A stretch of DNA of 64,000 nt. Origin: JAEUIE01 sp046350055. GTDB lineage: Bacteria; Planctomycetota; Planctomycetia; Gemmatales; HRBIN36. How positions within the stretch are numbered: position 1 is the first letter of the stretch; each line of letters begins with the position of its first letter. Positions 36,301 through 44,810 of the stretch are shown one piece after another. The position numbers and the translations under genes were made by a program. Below the pieces are notes generated by a model, which made no database searches, was not told the origin of the DNA, and was given only the letters and a program-made list of their open reading frames with translations. The DNA is taken from contig JAXMBC010000001.1 in the NCBI GenBank assembly GCA_046350055.1, positions 4,774,001 through 4,838,000 on the forward strand, read 5' to 3'.

Positions 36301-37502
36301 GCATATTGGCTGCTCGTGTTCTTGAACTGAATCCAAAGTGGGAGGTTGCCTATCCGTTAACTGTTCAGCTTTTCCTGGAAGACGGCTCGGCAAAATTGTG
36401 TGAACAAGCCATGATCGTCGCACAGGTCTATCGGCAACAATTTCCGGAATCCATGCTTGCGACGTTCTGGCTGGGCAAGTGCCTGGCACAAGCAGGAAAA
36501 CTGAACGACGCCCTGGCCTGTTACCGAGAAGTGATGGAGAAAACTCCTCGCTTTGCACAGGTTTACGCTGCCACCTGCGACGTGCTGCTACAGTCCGCTG
36601 CTCCAGAATCACTGATTGCCTGTCAGCAGGTCCTGGCCCGATGGCATGCTGCTCTTCCTGATGACATGCAATGTGTGCAGTTTGATGTTCGTCTCGCTCT
36701 CAAACAGAATCGCAAGAATGATTGCCAAGTTCTGGCTGATCGGTTGTTGACACAAATCGAGAACCAGCTTCAGCAGGCAAACCCCATCCAGACGGTAGGT
36801 GCTACTCTTGAGAATCAATCTCCACTCCAGTTGCGTAAAGCTGATGCATTGTGTCTGTTAGCCCAAACGATGGCTCAGGCTGGCGAATCGCAGTCGGCTC
36901 AGCAAATGTTGTCCAAAGCTGTGGAACTGGCACCACACCATACAGGCACCCTGCTCGTACAAGGCGATCTCTACATCCAGCAACTGAAGAAAATGACCAA
37001 ACACAGTCCCGAAAGAAAAGCCATGGCACAACAAGCCATTAACGCGTTCTCCAGCGTGTATCTGAAACAAAAGGGACATGTTCTGGCTGGCTGCAACCTT
37101 GCCTGGTTGCTGGTGCATGAGTGTCAGGAGGGAATGGAGGCCTACCGTATTATGCAGGAAGTGCGCATGGGGAAACATCGCACTACCCCGATGACAGGCG
37201 ATCAGCTCGCCCTGGAAGCTCTCGATACGATGGGCATCATTTATCAGCTACTTGCGAAGCCCGAATATCATGCAGAACGACTGGAGCTGTTCCATCAGGC
37301 AAGCAATCGCTATCCGAATGATCCGCGCATTGCATACTATCTGGGCCAGGCGTTTCTTGCTCAGAGTGACCGTCGCCGGGCTCTGCAGGCATTCCAGAAT
37401 GCCCGTACCATGATGGTAAAATCTAACTACAGCGACGATGCCCAACGCGAACTCAACAGCCTGATTCAGGCAGGCTTCAAGCAGGCTGAGGAATTGCAGT
37501 AA
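33390..37502 (+). CDS. Large membrane-anchored TPR-like repeat protein
   Basis: This is a ~1370-residue protein with one N-terminal membrane helix (residues ~10-32, SITLASLFAGCLLGAVVAAFLYY) and a very long helical body. TPR-like units are clearest in the first 100 residues (FQAGMSEIKNNQPTSALVSFHEAILSAE) and the last 400 (LAQAGKLNDALACYREVMEKTPRFAQVYA; IAYYLGQAFLAQSDRRRALQAFQNAR). Gln and Leu are abundant. ATG 33390 is preferred to ATG 33381, because GGAG abuts the latter but lies 10 bases before the former. Such TPR proteins usually act as periplasmic or cytoplasmic scaffolds; the partners are unknown. Confidence 0.82.
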   Translation: MRRTSRWISITLASLFAGCLLGAVVAAFLYYGKGVSRHLHSGESSFQAGMSEIKNNQPTSALVSFHEAILSAENVLKEFETPSTEAVPADQMETQQRLIGQAYWLKYRATKARSFTRLLAENKPLPVFEGQGDGSTDQVLHRLSPLRIPEEDARQTAVQSLREAAYRLPGSIDVLREAVAMEVQFEPMHWNHVHAFATTLHDLDPQDERALFLLARLEYEQPVSVKVDGGVTTTPLPMLKRSRDRMQKGLEHIAVLKQRESTPRLRTLYLEAQMYAWMLQYYRQPTQLKPESEQKFLASLRQLLLDPVQGIIARSQKLENLVTASRMDVQGLYGLQQMALEMSLADHRKETTSTQSVSAVLDTMVQVAEKTSSPGRRTEAADFLAQACLKAMLHLVATQPDRWVTFRDALLKLANACKTELRPNHALPLRMADLLTRESQWQSQQTKQDIAKERMQQAKEWLSLGLKVSTQPAGNTTLALHEAMLKVLLMEQPSRTSMQPHLDALRACKQDTYLNCANYYEGLLASREGKLQLARNLLERASHTNHNEIQRRATTHLVPIYLALEQPEPALKAIALLEAQFQKWNSLSTEERNWLQGMIRTPEELLPDKLQALLLAAQQVQDRALGTALTSEQKALVTRYETDARKCISNANSKLLASKLQVNWAQYLLRHDRIDEVQPIIKELNTQHSDWLETLQLQVGYQLARNSSAGNSTDDIPAATMLEIDNSFLSYMKQPTANPVAKLLWLQWLVTTNRRNAADEALASTTLFTRDPSEQKLKALAQLYLGQKQQSHELLKSLPADPQLQLALIQSAQSLTEQQQLLSTAMQQQQQQGIFKAWSAALSLAQGDYAEACKSFLPCLEYTRIRPMVRHGLTQAMAVWSQSQPQEVRKFATDALQMYPSEPCLLLGYALACQQLGELGSPASTSNQVKDMATALKAYEAACQLEKVDPAQPVWVEANCWLMAGRRDIARILAARVLELNPKWEVAYPLTVQLFLEDGSAKLCEQAMIVAQVYRQQFPESMLATFWLGKCLAQAGKLNDALACYREVMEKTPRFAQVYAATCDVLLQSAAPESLIACQQVLARWHAALPDDMQCVQFDVRLALKQNRKNDCQVLADRLLTQIENQLQQANPIQTVGATLENQSPLQLRKADALCLLAQTMAQAGESQSAQQMLSKAVELAPHHTGTLLVQGDLYIQQLKKMTKHSPERKAMAQQAINAFSSVYLKQKGHVLAGCNLAWLLVHECQEGMEAYRIMQEVRMGKHRTTPMTGDQLALEALDTMGIIYQLLAKPEYHAERLELFHQASNRYPNDPRIAYYLGQAFLAQSDRRRALQAFQNARTMMVKSNYSDDAQRELNSLIQAGFKQAEELQ

Positions 37503-37517
37503 GATTGATAAAGCTGC

Positions 37518-37955
37518 TTATGCTGATTCGCTTTCCGCAGGTTTGGGCTCCTGCGAAACCGGCTCCATCGGGCAATGCTTCTTCACGCTTTCGAGCAGCT
37601 TATCCATGGAGAAAGGCTTGCGGAGGTATTCATCCACGCCGAGCATTTCAGCATAAGCTCGATGCCTGCCACCTTCATTGGCAGTGATCATGATCATCTT
37701 GGGAGACCACTCTCGCCCCTTGGCTTTCAGCCGCTCCAGCACCAGGAAGCCCGACTTCTTAGGCATCATCATGTCCACAATCACCATGTCGGGCCGTTCA
37801 CGTTCTGCCACGTTCAATCCGGCATTGCCATCGCTGGCAGTAATCACGCGATACCCGCGGCTTTCCACAGCTGCACGAATAGCGAACAGAATGTCGTGAT
37901 CATCATCTACCACGAGAACAGTCTTGGTGCCAGGCGGGTAATTGTTCAGAGCCAT
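37518..37955 (-). CDS. Single-domain response regulator (receiver only)
   Basis: The 145-residue protein consists of one receiver domain: acidic pocket VDDDHD near residues 16-21, phosphoacceptor Asp in VIVDMMMPKKSG (~residue 60), conserved Thr/Ser in MIMITAN and Lys in YLRKPF. A Pro/Glu/Ser tail of ~18 residues follows. There is no DNA-binding output domain, so it probably works by protein contact, as CheY or Spo0F do. No histidine kinase is nearby. The ~200 bases upstream (37956-38158) hold only weak inverted repeats. Confidence 0.9.
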   Translation of the reverse strand: MALNNYPPGTKTVLVVDDDHDILFAIRAAVESRGYRVITASDGNAGLNVAERERPDMVIVDMMMPKKSGFLVLERLKAKGREWSPKMIMITANEGGRHRAYAEMLGVDEYLRKPFSMDKLLESVKKHCPMEPVSQEPKPAESESA

Positions 37956-38158
37956 GCTTCGTCCTTGCTGTCGAACTTCGGTAAAGTCATGCTACCTAAG
38001 CAGCCATGTCAGACAATAGTCGCTGTCCGATCATGAAGTGGTTTTCACGCCTACGTCAGGCTGGTGTGTAAAACGATGGAAGCTGCCATCCAGGTGGGAT
38101 TACCAGGCAGATGCACAGTTTATAGCCTGGCATTCGTAAATGCAAGACTCTCACATTG

Positions 38159-38878
38159 CTACTGGGAGAGTGGCTTGCGGCATAGCACCTGGTACTGGGT
38201 GCCTACAGGCCAACTGCTCACCCACTGTTCAACTGGTCGAAACCACTTCAACATCTTGGGAAAAATAAACAGAAAATCCGTTCGCAGTATCTCGAATCCC
38301 CCGCGCTGCAACATGCTTCGCGATTCAGGTGGAGTTAGCGTGATGGCATCCTTATCAAACGGGATCCGGCTCATCACATAACGCGTGGCTGGGTTCCAGG
38401 GATTGTTCTCCCAGTAAGCAAACACTCCTCCAGGTTTCAGTGCATCAATCACCGTCTTCACAGCTCCCTCTCGCTGATCCAATGGTATGTGATGGAAGAC
38501 GCCATTGCAAAATACAAGATCGCACTTCTGTTCTGGCTGATAGTCTGCCAGCGTGGCAAATCGCCGTTGCTCCTGCCCCCATTGCTGCCGGGCGATCTCA
38601 ATCGATTCTGCCGAAAGATCAATACCCGTTATTTCTTCAACGCCACTGATTGCATGCAGCAAAGGCACACTCGTACCAGTGCCACATCCATAGTCGAGAA
38701 TAAATGTAGGCCTGAAGTTCAATTTCGCCAGGCATTTCTTGAGAAAGTTGACCCTCCCCACTGCAAAATACTCTTTCGATTCGCCAGAGACGCTGAGGCC
38801 CTGTTGCAAGGCTGCATCGTAGTTCCTGGCGAACTGATCAAACTCTGGCTGAGCAGATGCAGGCACGGTGACGTTCAT
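38159..38878 (-). CDS. Class I SAM-dependent methyltransferase
   Basis: This 239-residue protein has the SAM-binding motif I FILDYGCGTGTSVPLL (residues ~59-74), motif II ITGIDLSAESIEIAR, and a motif IV-like CDLVFCNGVFHHIPLDQR. Two residues N-terminal of motif I set the fold; the C-terminal third (residues ~185-235) carries hydrophobic segments. The substrate is not apparent. Its ATG overlaps the stop of the upstream glycosyltransferase gene (ATGA), so the two work in one transcript, perhaps on a lipid-linked sugar. Confidence 0.85.
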   Translation of the reverse strand: MNVTVPASAQPEFDQFARNYDAALQQGLSVSGESKEYFAVGRVNFLKKCLAKLNFRPTFILDYGCGTGTSVPLLHAISGVEEITGIDLSAESIEIARQQWGQEQRRFATLADYQPEQKCDLVFCNGVFHHIPLDQREGAVKTVIDALKPGGVFAYWENNPWNPATRYVMSRIPFDKDAITLTPPESRSMLQRGGFEILRTDFLFIFPKMLKWFRPVEQWVSSWPVGTQYQVLCRKPLSQ

Positions 38879-40107
38879 TTACGCCGCATCCCCAAAATAC
38901 TGATGAAGAAGCTACCAAAAAGCGTCTGGAACCCCAGCATACACAAAGTAGCGCCTGGAATCACCCATCTCATGGTCTGTGCATAGTTCAGTTGCCCGAA
39001 ACCGGCTTCCCACCACTGGTTAATTGCGCCTACCAGCAGGAATACACCGACTAGGCCCATGAGAGCCCCGATTCCTATCCCTTTCTCCAGCGTGGCCCAT
39101 TGAAAGAACCTGGATAACCTGTGATCCGCCGGCATCATGCCTTCACTGATGGCAAACCGTTTTGTGAAAAGCGCAAAAAGGACCGCCTGATAGCCCACGA
39201 GGAGGAACAAGCTGGCAAAGAGCAGCGTGTGTGCATCAAACGTTGCCTTGCCAATTTGAACCGCAGGAAGTGCCAAGCCATAGCCCACGATTCCGAGCAG
39301 AATCAGAAATAGTCCCGGGATGAGGAATAGCCAACGCGGACTGTAGAGCAGAAAGAAACGCAAGGTCCGCCAGCCATCACGCCATGTTTTGAGATGTGGC
39401 GGATGAGCCTTGCGGCCATCGGGATACAGTGTGATCGGCACCTCAGCTATTTTCGCCTTGAACAAACTCGCCTTGATCACCATTTCAGTGGCGAACTCCA
39501 TACCATAGCAGCGTTGATCGAGACGCTCATAAAAATCCCGGGAGAATCCACGAAGGCCACAATAGATATCGTTGATCGGAGCCTGGAACCACAATCTACT
39601 GAGAAACGAAAACAGAGGGTTACCTAGCCAATAGTGCAGAAAGGGCATGGCACCGGGTTTGATTGTGCCGCCACCACGTGGGAATCGACACCCCTGAACG
39701 AGTTCATAGCCCTCGCGAAGCTTTTCAACAAACTTGTAAGATTCGCCGAAATCGTAACTGTCATCGGCATCGCCCATGATGACATACTTGCCTTTAGCAG
39801 CAGCGATACCACCCATCAGAGCATTGCCATACCCCCTGGCTGCTACTTGAACAATGCGGGCACCGTGTTCGGAAGCAATAGCTTGCGAACCATCCGTGCT
39901 GCCATTGTCCGCAATAACGATTTCTCCCTGAATACCCATCTTCTCGATAGCAGCATGGGCTTTCCTCACGCATGTTCCCACCGTGTCAGCCTCATTCAAA
40001 CATGGCATCACAATGGAGAGTTCGTACTCGTACGCATTTGCATTCTGCGCAGCAGCCTTCTTAGTTGGCGGAGAATGACTTGGTTCTGGAATTGCAACAC
40101 TGGACAT
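38875..40107 (-). CDS. Membrane-bound family 2 glycosyltransferase (polyprenol-phosphate type)
   Basis: This 410-residue protein has an N-terminal GT2 catalytic domain (~residues 28-255) with LSIVMPCLNEADTVGTCV, EIVIADNGSTDGSQ, and metal-binding GDADDSYDF. The C-terminal part has four hydrophobic segments: near 265-290 (PRWLFLIPGLFLILLGIVGYGLAL), 300-325, 350-375 and 380-405. This is the layout of dolichyl- or polyprenyl-phosphate sugar transferases (DPM1/GtrB-like). The upstream ~25 residues are Pro/Ala rich. Product and acceptor are inferred only from family. It is coupled to the methyltransferase gene. Confidence 0.88.
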   Translation of the reverse strand: MSSVAIPEPSHSPPTKKAAAQNANAYEYELSIVMPCLNEADTVGTCVRKAHAAIEKMGIQGEIVIADNGSTDGSQAIASEHGARIVQVAARGYGNALMGGIAAAKGKYVIMGDADDSYDFGESYKFVEKLREGYELVQGCRFPRGGGTIKPGAMPFLHYWLGNPLFSFLSRLWFQAPINDIYCGLRGFSRDFYERLDQRCYGMEFATEMVIKASLFKAKIAEVPITLYPDGRKAHPPHLKTWRDGWRTLRFFLLYSPRWLFLIPGLFLILLGIVGYGLALPAVQIGKATFDAHTLLFASLFLLVGYQAVLFALFTKRFAISEGMMPADHRLSRFFQWATLEKGIGIGALMGLVGVFLLVGAINQWWEAGFGQLNYAQTMRWVIPGATLCMLGFQTLFGSFFISILGMRRK

Positions 40108-40160
40108 AGCGCTTCCTGGACAAAGTTGGGCAGTCTTCGTTCAAGCCACGCAAGTATAGT

Positions 40161-42890
40161 TTACTTTTTGAGCGCAGGGACGAGGAGCCGGCCTTCCTGA
40201 TCGATCCTGCCCGCTGCAACTGTTGCAAATTGCCCGGGTTGTATGTGTTTCTGAGCCATTTCCTGCACCTGTTGCGGGGTCACCGCTTCGATGCTGGCCC
40301 TATACTTGTCGTAGTAATCAAACCCCAGGTTGTACTTATTCAGATACAGGAGCTGCCCTGCGATACGTTCGTTACTGGTCAGCAGAAATGCCAGTTTGCC
40401 TATCAGGTACTGCTTGGTACTGGTGACTTCATACTCGGAAGGCGTCTCCTTGCGAAGTTTCTCAATCTCTTCCAGGAACAGCGCTTTGACTCGGGCATAG
40501 TTTCGAGCGTCCGTACCAATGTAGCACATGAAAGTACCCGGATCGAGATCAGCAGAATCAGTTATGGTTGCTGTCACCGTATACGCCAGCCCTTCCCGAT
40601 CACGAAGACGGGAAGAAAGACGGTCTGTAAATCCCGATCCAGTTCCAAGCACGTTGTCCATGACCAGAAGCTTGAAGTAGTCTGAATGATCACGTGGAAC
40701 GCCCAGATGCCCCATCAGAAACTGCAACTGTGACGCTTGAGGCATGGTGATTAGTTTAGTTATTGGCTTCTCCGCCCGTGCTAATGCTGCCTGAGGCTGG
40801 GGGTCGGGGAGTTTGCCTTTCCATGAAGCTGTTAGTTTCGTCACATTCTCAACCATATGATTGATGTCGAAATCTCCAACAATGGCTACTGTCATATTCT
40901 CCGGAACAACGACTGCGCGATGGAATGCCAAACAGTCTGCTCTGGTTAGCTTCTCGAGAGTGGCCTGTGAGCCTCGGCTGGGCCGGCCTTTGAAGTGCTG
41001 TCCGTAGATGATCTGCTGAAATGCCTCAGCAGCCTGTGAAAGTGGCTGCTCTTTCGCATCTGCAATCTCGGAGAGCTGCTCATCCTTCTTGCGCTCAAAG
41101 GCATCTGCGGGGAAGCTGGGATTCAACAGACTATCAAAAAGCAGTTCCAATCCCAACGAAGCATTGTCTTTCATGACTTTGACACTGCCCCCCTGCCCTG
41201 TGAAGCTCAGTGAACCACCAACATCTTCTATGGCTTCAGAAATCTGCGGGCCTGTTCGCTTCGCTGTGCCTTCCTCAAACAGCGAACCCATCAGTTGGGC
41301 CAGCCCCGATTTATCGGCGGGCTCGTATCGACGCACTTCGCGTAGTGACGCTGACGCGACCACGATGGGTAGGCGTGGATTCTGCATGAGCAATAAAGTA
41401 AGGCCGTTCGGCAGCATGATCTTCTGTGCATTCTTCAGACTAAGCGCACCAATGGGCCCACCGGACGAACCCGGCCCATTCTGCCTGGCTAGTTGTCGAG
41501 TAGTTGCACGTGGCTGTTGCAGCAATGCCTTTTTCTCTTCCTTGGGCACCGACCAGACTACTACAGGCTTTTCCACCGGTAGATACTGCGCAACGACACG
41601 TTGCACATCTGCTTTAGTCACAGCAGCCCATAGAGAGAACTGAGACTTCAGGGCTGAGACCGGCTGGACCAGTGCGACCCGCGCAATGCTGTCAGCCAGA
41701 CCATGTACACTCTCACGACCAAAGATCGCCTGGCTGATCAGCAATCGTTTGCATCGATTAAGCTCTACGTCACTGATAGTTGTCTCGCTCAGTTTGCGGA
41801 GTTCCTCCAACACAATCTTCTCCGCTTTGGTCCGGTCTTTACCGGGAAGTAACTCAACCTGCACGTCGATGTAACCTGGGTATCGACCCGGTGAATGTGA
41901 TGCCCCCACATCCACTGCCAGCCGCTCCTCCAGGACAAGTTTTTTATAGAGTCTGCTGGTTTTCCCGTTCGCCAGCACCATGCTTGCCACATCGAGAGCG
42001 GATTCATCTGCATGGCCTTGGGGCACTGTCACAAACGCCATCATCATACGGGCTGTAGGAAACTTGGAGACAAACTCAGTGCGTGCCGGCCTGGCAGGCA
42101 GTTCGGTGGGCCAGGCTTTGCGTTCAGGTAGCTTGCCAGATGGTATGCTCTCCAGCTTGGCCTTGATCCTGGCTAGTGCAATAGCAGGCTCAAACCCACC
42201 AGCCAGTATGATGGTAGCGTTGTTTGGATGGTACCATCTGTCATAAAAGCCCTTTATTACCTCGGCAGAGGCACCACGAACGTGCTCACGCTCACCAATC
42301 ACCGGATGTCCGTAGGGCGATGTCTTCCCATATAGCATGGGCAACAGTGCCTTCTCTTCTAGGTCCCATGGGGTGTCTTCATTGCGAGCAAGTTCTTCAA
42401 TAACCGCACCCTTTTCCTGTTCAAACTCATGCTTCGAGTCGATCATGGTGTTGCGCATGCGATCTGCTTCAATTTCAAGAGCTGTCTCCCACCTGTCAGC
42501 AGCGAAGTCGAAGTGATAGTTGGTCAAGTCATAATTGGTGTACGCATTGTTGGAGCCACCACTTCGCTGTGTCATGCGATCAATATCGCCTGGTTTCAAC
42601 CGAGCCGTTCCTTTGAACAACAGGTGTTCCAGGTAGTGTGCAAGACCCGTAGCAGTCTTGTCTTCATCGCAGGATCCAGCCTTGAAAGCAGTCATCATGG
42701 TAACAACTGGAGAGCCTGCTACAGGCATCAGGTAAACGCGCAAACCATTCGAAAGCGTGTGCTCTTCGAGAGTGTCATACAGTTTCTGCGCAGCAGGTGG
42801 TACGGCGAAGGGTTGTTCTTGAGGATCCATTGCCAAACCGCTGATGGAGACAATGGTAAGTCCTAATGCCAGGCTAACAACTCGCCACAT
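40161..42890 (-). CDS. Exported M16-family zinc metallopeptidase (two-domain, PqqL-like)
   Basis: The 909-residue protein begins with a signal peptide (residues 1-20), consistent with a periplasmic protease. The first half holds the M16 active site HYLEH (H85, E88, H89) and the downstream glutamate in the EQEKGAVIEELARNED segment. The second half repeats the M16 fold but lacks the HxxEH motif and should be structural, giving the clam-shell shape typical of M16B/C proteins fused in one chain. The GAGG ribosome-binding site lies 5-6 bases before ATG 42890. Substrates are probably small peptides; that is inferred from the family. Confidence 0.92.
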   Translation of the reverse strand: MWRVVSLALGLTIVSISGLAMDPQEQPFAVPPAAQKLYDTLEEHTLSNGLRVYLMPVAGSPVVTMMTAFKAGSCDEDKTATGLAHYLEHLLFKGTARLKPGDIDRMTQRSGGSNNAYTNYDLTNYHFDFAADRWETALEIEADRMRNTMIDSKHEFEQEKGAVIEELARNEDTPWDLEEKALLPMLYGKTSPYGHPVIGEREHVRGASAEVIKGFYDRWYHPNNATIILAGGFEPAIALARIKAKLESIPSGKLPERKAWPTELPARPARTEFVSKFPTARMMMAFVTVPQGHADESALDVASMVLANGKTSRLYKKLVLEERLAVDVGASHSPGRYPGYIDVQVELLPGKDRTKAEKIVLEELRKLSETTISDVELNRCKRLLISQAIFGRESVHGLADSIARVALVQPVSALKSQFSLWAAVTKADVQRVVAQYLPVEKPVVVWSVPKEEKKALLQQPRATTRQLARQNGPGSSGGPIGALSLKNAQKIMLPNGLTLLLMQNPRLPIVVASASLREVRRYEPADKSGLAQLMGSLFEEGTAKRTGPQISEAIEDVGGSLSFTGQGGSVKVMKDNASLGLELLFDSLLNPSFPADAFERKKDEQLSEIADAKEQPLSQAAEAFQQIIYGQHFKGRPSRGSQATLEKLTRADCLAFHRAVVVPENMTVAIVGDFDINHMVENVTKLTASWKGKLPDPQPQAALARAEKPITKLITMPQASQLQFLMGHLGVPRDHSDYFKLLVMDNVLGTGSGFTDRLSSRLRDREGLAYTVTATITDSADLDPGTFMCYIGTDARNYARVKALFLEEIEKLRKETPSEYEVTSTKQYLIGKLAFLLTSNERIAGQLLYLNKYNLGFDYYDKYRASIEAVTPQQVQEMAQKHIQPGQFATVAAGRIDQEGRLLVPALKK

Positions 42891-42963
42891 GACGACCTCG
42901 TTTCAAGGGGTTTCTTTTACCATATGAACTGTTTACACCACTGCGAACAGCCTGTCTTCAAAC

Positions 42964-42990
42964 GAAAAACCCCTCGGGCATCCGAGGGGT
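42964..42990 (-). terminator. Rho-independent terminator
   Basis: A perfect 9-bp GC-rich stem (42969-42977 with 42982-42990) with a 4-base loop is followed on the minus strand by five T residues. It closes the gene at 43009-43374. Confidence 0.9.
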
Positions 42991-43008
42991 GATTGAGTTT
43001 CGTTCTGC

Positions 43009-43374
43009 TTACTTTTTTTCTTCTTCTTTGTCTTTGGACTTCTTCAGCTCATCCAGCCGGTCGCGCTGCGCCTTGGTAAGTTCTTTCAAGTAACGGCCGT
43101 TGCGTTCAGCCTTCATTTCTTCGATTTTCTTCTCCAGTTCGTCGATCTTGTCCGAATACTCATTCTGGATTCGATAAATTTTCTGACGTTGTTCTTCGCT
43201 CAATCCCAGTTGGCGATAGTACATGGGAAGCACGCCGCGAGCTTTGGGCTCTGCCTTTTCCTTCGACCCTGACATGGACGAACCGCTCTTGGAACCTGAC
43301 TTCTCCTGTGACCAGGCGGAAGTCGCCGCTCCCATCAGCAGGGCCACAGCCAAAACACTACCAAGAATACGCAT
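43009..43374 (-). CDS. Small exported protein with LTxxQ-like motifs
   Basis: The 121-residue protein has a signal peptide (MRILGSVLAVALLMGAATSAWSQ) and a Lys/Ser/Gly-rich linker. A helical hairpin-like body follows, with LGLSEEQRQKIYRIQNEY near residue 56 and LTKAQRDRLDELKK near residue 98. The LS/LT-xx-Q pattern resembles the Spy/CpxP family of periplasmic chaperone or stress sensors, and in planctomycetes similar small Lys/Glu-rich proteins are common. The C-terminus is highly charged (KSKDKEEEKK). Its own terminator follows. The Spy/CpxP relation is suggestive only. Confidence 0.75.
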   Translation of the reverse strand: MRILGSVLAVALLMGAATSAWSQEKSGSKSGSSMSGSKEKAEPKARGVLPMYYRQLGLSEEQRQKIYRIQNEYSDKIDELEKKIEEMKAERNGRYLKELTKAQRDRLDELKKSKDKEEEKK

Positions 43375-43533
43375 GGATCAACTCCAGAAGGTGTGATTTT
43401 AATTTCAATAACATCATGGTGAACTTGAAGCCTCATTCCAAGCGAAAAATGAGTGTCTCATCAAAATTGTTGTCTTCAAATGTCAATCTGGAGGGGCGCA
43501 GGTATACTCGAATCATCTCTATAGAGTTCAACT

Positions 43534-44256
43534 GTGCATTCACTTGTTATTCTGACCCTGATTCTCGCGAATCCTACACAGGTTCAGGCCAATCCTCCCA
43601 CGCGGCTACTCTTTGTTGGCAATAGCTACACGTACTCCAACGATCTCCCGGTGCTGGTGCAGACACTTTATGTTGCTGCCAAGCTGCCTCAACCTGAAAT
43701 CGAACAGATCATGATGGGTGGAGCTGCACTAGGTGATCACTGGCGTAATCCCAGAACAACACAACGGCTGATCAACGGCAAATGGAATTATATCGTCATG
43801 CAGCAGGGCCCATCGTCCCTGGCATCCAGTCAGAAGGAGTTCCTGGCTGACATGGAGAAAGCCAAGCCGTGGCTGAAACAATCCGGTGCGAAGCCGGCTA
43901 TGTTTATGGTCTGGCCCGACACCTCACGGCGAAAGTACTTTCCCCAGGTACGAAATGCTTACGCTGATGCAGCAAGATCCGTCGATGGTATTTTCATTCC
44001 TGCCGGTCTAGCCTGGCAGGATTTACTTTCCAAGCATCCTTCCATGGAACTCTATTCAGGAGATGGCTTACATCCGACGCCTCTGGGAACGTATATCGCT
44101 GCAATAGTCATCGTATCCCGCCTCACGGGTCTACCACCTGAAAGATTTCCAACCTCTATCAGATGGAGTGGCCAATATCAGGTTACCTTAAGTAAAGACC
44201 AGGTGGAATCTGTTCTTGATGCAGTTAGACTTGCGCTGAAGGATGCAGGCAAATAA
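43534..44256 (+). CDS. Secreted SGNH/GDSL-type hydrolase
   Basis: This 240-residue protein has a GTG start and a short signal peptide ending VQA before NPPTRLL. The SGNH fold is indicated by block I FVGNSYT (residues ~25-31, nucleophile Ser in GNS instead of GDS), the GGA block, and the catalytic block V DGLHPTPLGTY near residues 176-186 with Asp and His. The YIVMQQGPSS segment lies in the middle. This corresponds to the DUF4886-like subgroup. It is likely an esterase or carbohydrate deacetylase outside the cytoplasm; the substrate is unknown. A 10-bp perfect palindrome (43517-43526) lies 7 bases before the start codon. Confidence 0.72.
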   Translation: MHSLVILTLILANPTQVQANPPTRLLFVGNSYTYSNDLPVLVQTLYVAAKLPQPEIEQIMMGGAALGDHWRNPRTTQRLINGKWNYIVMQQGPSSLASSQKEFLADMEKAKPWLKQSGAKPAMFMVWPDTSRRKYFPQVRNAYADAARSVDGIFIPAGLAWQDLLSKHPSMELYSGDGLHPTPLGTYIAAIVIVSRLTGLPPERFPTSIRWSGQYQVTLSKDQVESVLDAVRLALKDAGK

Positions 44257-44309
44257 ATATCTCAGATTTGATTACACCCTGGCCTAGCTGCATTATTTTG
44301 GTGCTTCAG

Positions 44310-44328
44310 TGAACAGGAGGCCTGTTCA
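44310..44328 (+). promoter_or_regulatory. Hairpin that sequesters the ribosome-binding site
   Basis: An 8-bp perfect stem (44310-44317 with 44321-44328) and a 3-base loop contain the AGGAGG ribosome-binding site (44315-44320) and the A of the ATG start codon. When folded, the RNA would hide the initiation site of the following lipoprotein gene. Confidence 0.6.
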
Positions 44329-44810
44329 TGTCGAAGTTCTGCACAGTAGTTATTCTGCTAGCTCTGCTTTGCCCCGGCTGCAAAAGCAGGAATGTGTCCG
44401 TCAGGAAAATGCCCCAGGAAACATCATCCGAGTTGGATGAAAACCGATTTGCCAGGCTCGCTGCTGGTGAACTTCACGACAACGACAAAGCAAGCGAGGC
44501 ACGTGCCTGGCTGGATCCCAAGAACTCAAATAATGTACTCTGGAAAACATCACGTGCTGATACGCTCGAGTATGTCAACAAACTCTATGAAGCGGGCGCA
44601 GTGAAGGTCTTCTGTATATACTCACCCAAAGACTCACAGGTACGAGTCAATTTATGTGCTTCGCTACTTGTTGAATTGCCCAGGGACAAGGAACAACGCA
44701 AGAAAGTCATTCGCGTCTTCAACAAGCTTGATCGTGAACTCTGGGGAGAAGATGCCGATCAGGTCAAAGACGAAGGACAGCAGTTCCTCTGTCTCAACAT
44801 GGACCCTTGA
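44328..44810 (+). CDS. Small probable lipoprotein of unknown function
   Basis: This 160-residue protein has an N-terminal hydrophobic stretch followed by LLCPGC (cysteine at residue 18), which resembles a lipobox although position -3 is Cys rather than Leu. The mature part is hydrophilic, with two further Cys residues (VFCIYSPK and FLCLN). I do not recognise the family. It ends exactly where the convergent recQ gene ends, with no spacer. Translation is probably controlled by the hairpin at 44310-44328. Confidence 0.7.
   Translation: MSKFCTVVILLALLCPGCKSRNVSVRKMPQETSSELDENRFARLAAGELHDNDKASEARAWLDPKNSNNVLWKTSRADTLEYVNKLYEAGAVKVFCIYSPKDSQVRVNLCASLLVELPRDKEQRKKVIRVFNKLDRELWGEDADQVKDEGQQFLCLNMDP

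Noticed and set aside
38130..38143. Small hairpin (GCATT-CGTA-AATGC) before the receiver gene
   Set aside because: Only 5 bp; expected by chance and without T-tract.
40230..40685. Plus-strand frames opposite the M16 peptidase gene
   Set aside because: The peptidase frame is strongly supported by motifs and signal peptide; the antisense frames are not.
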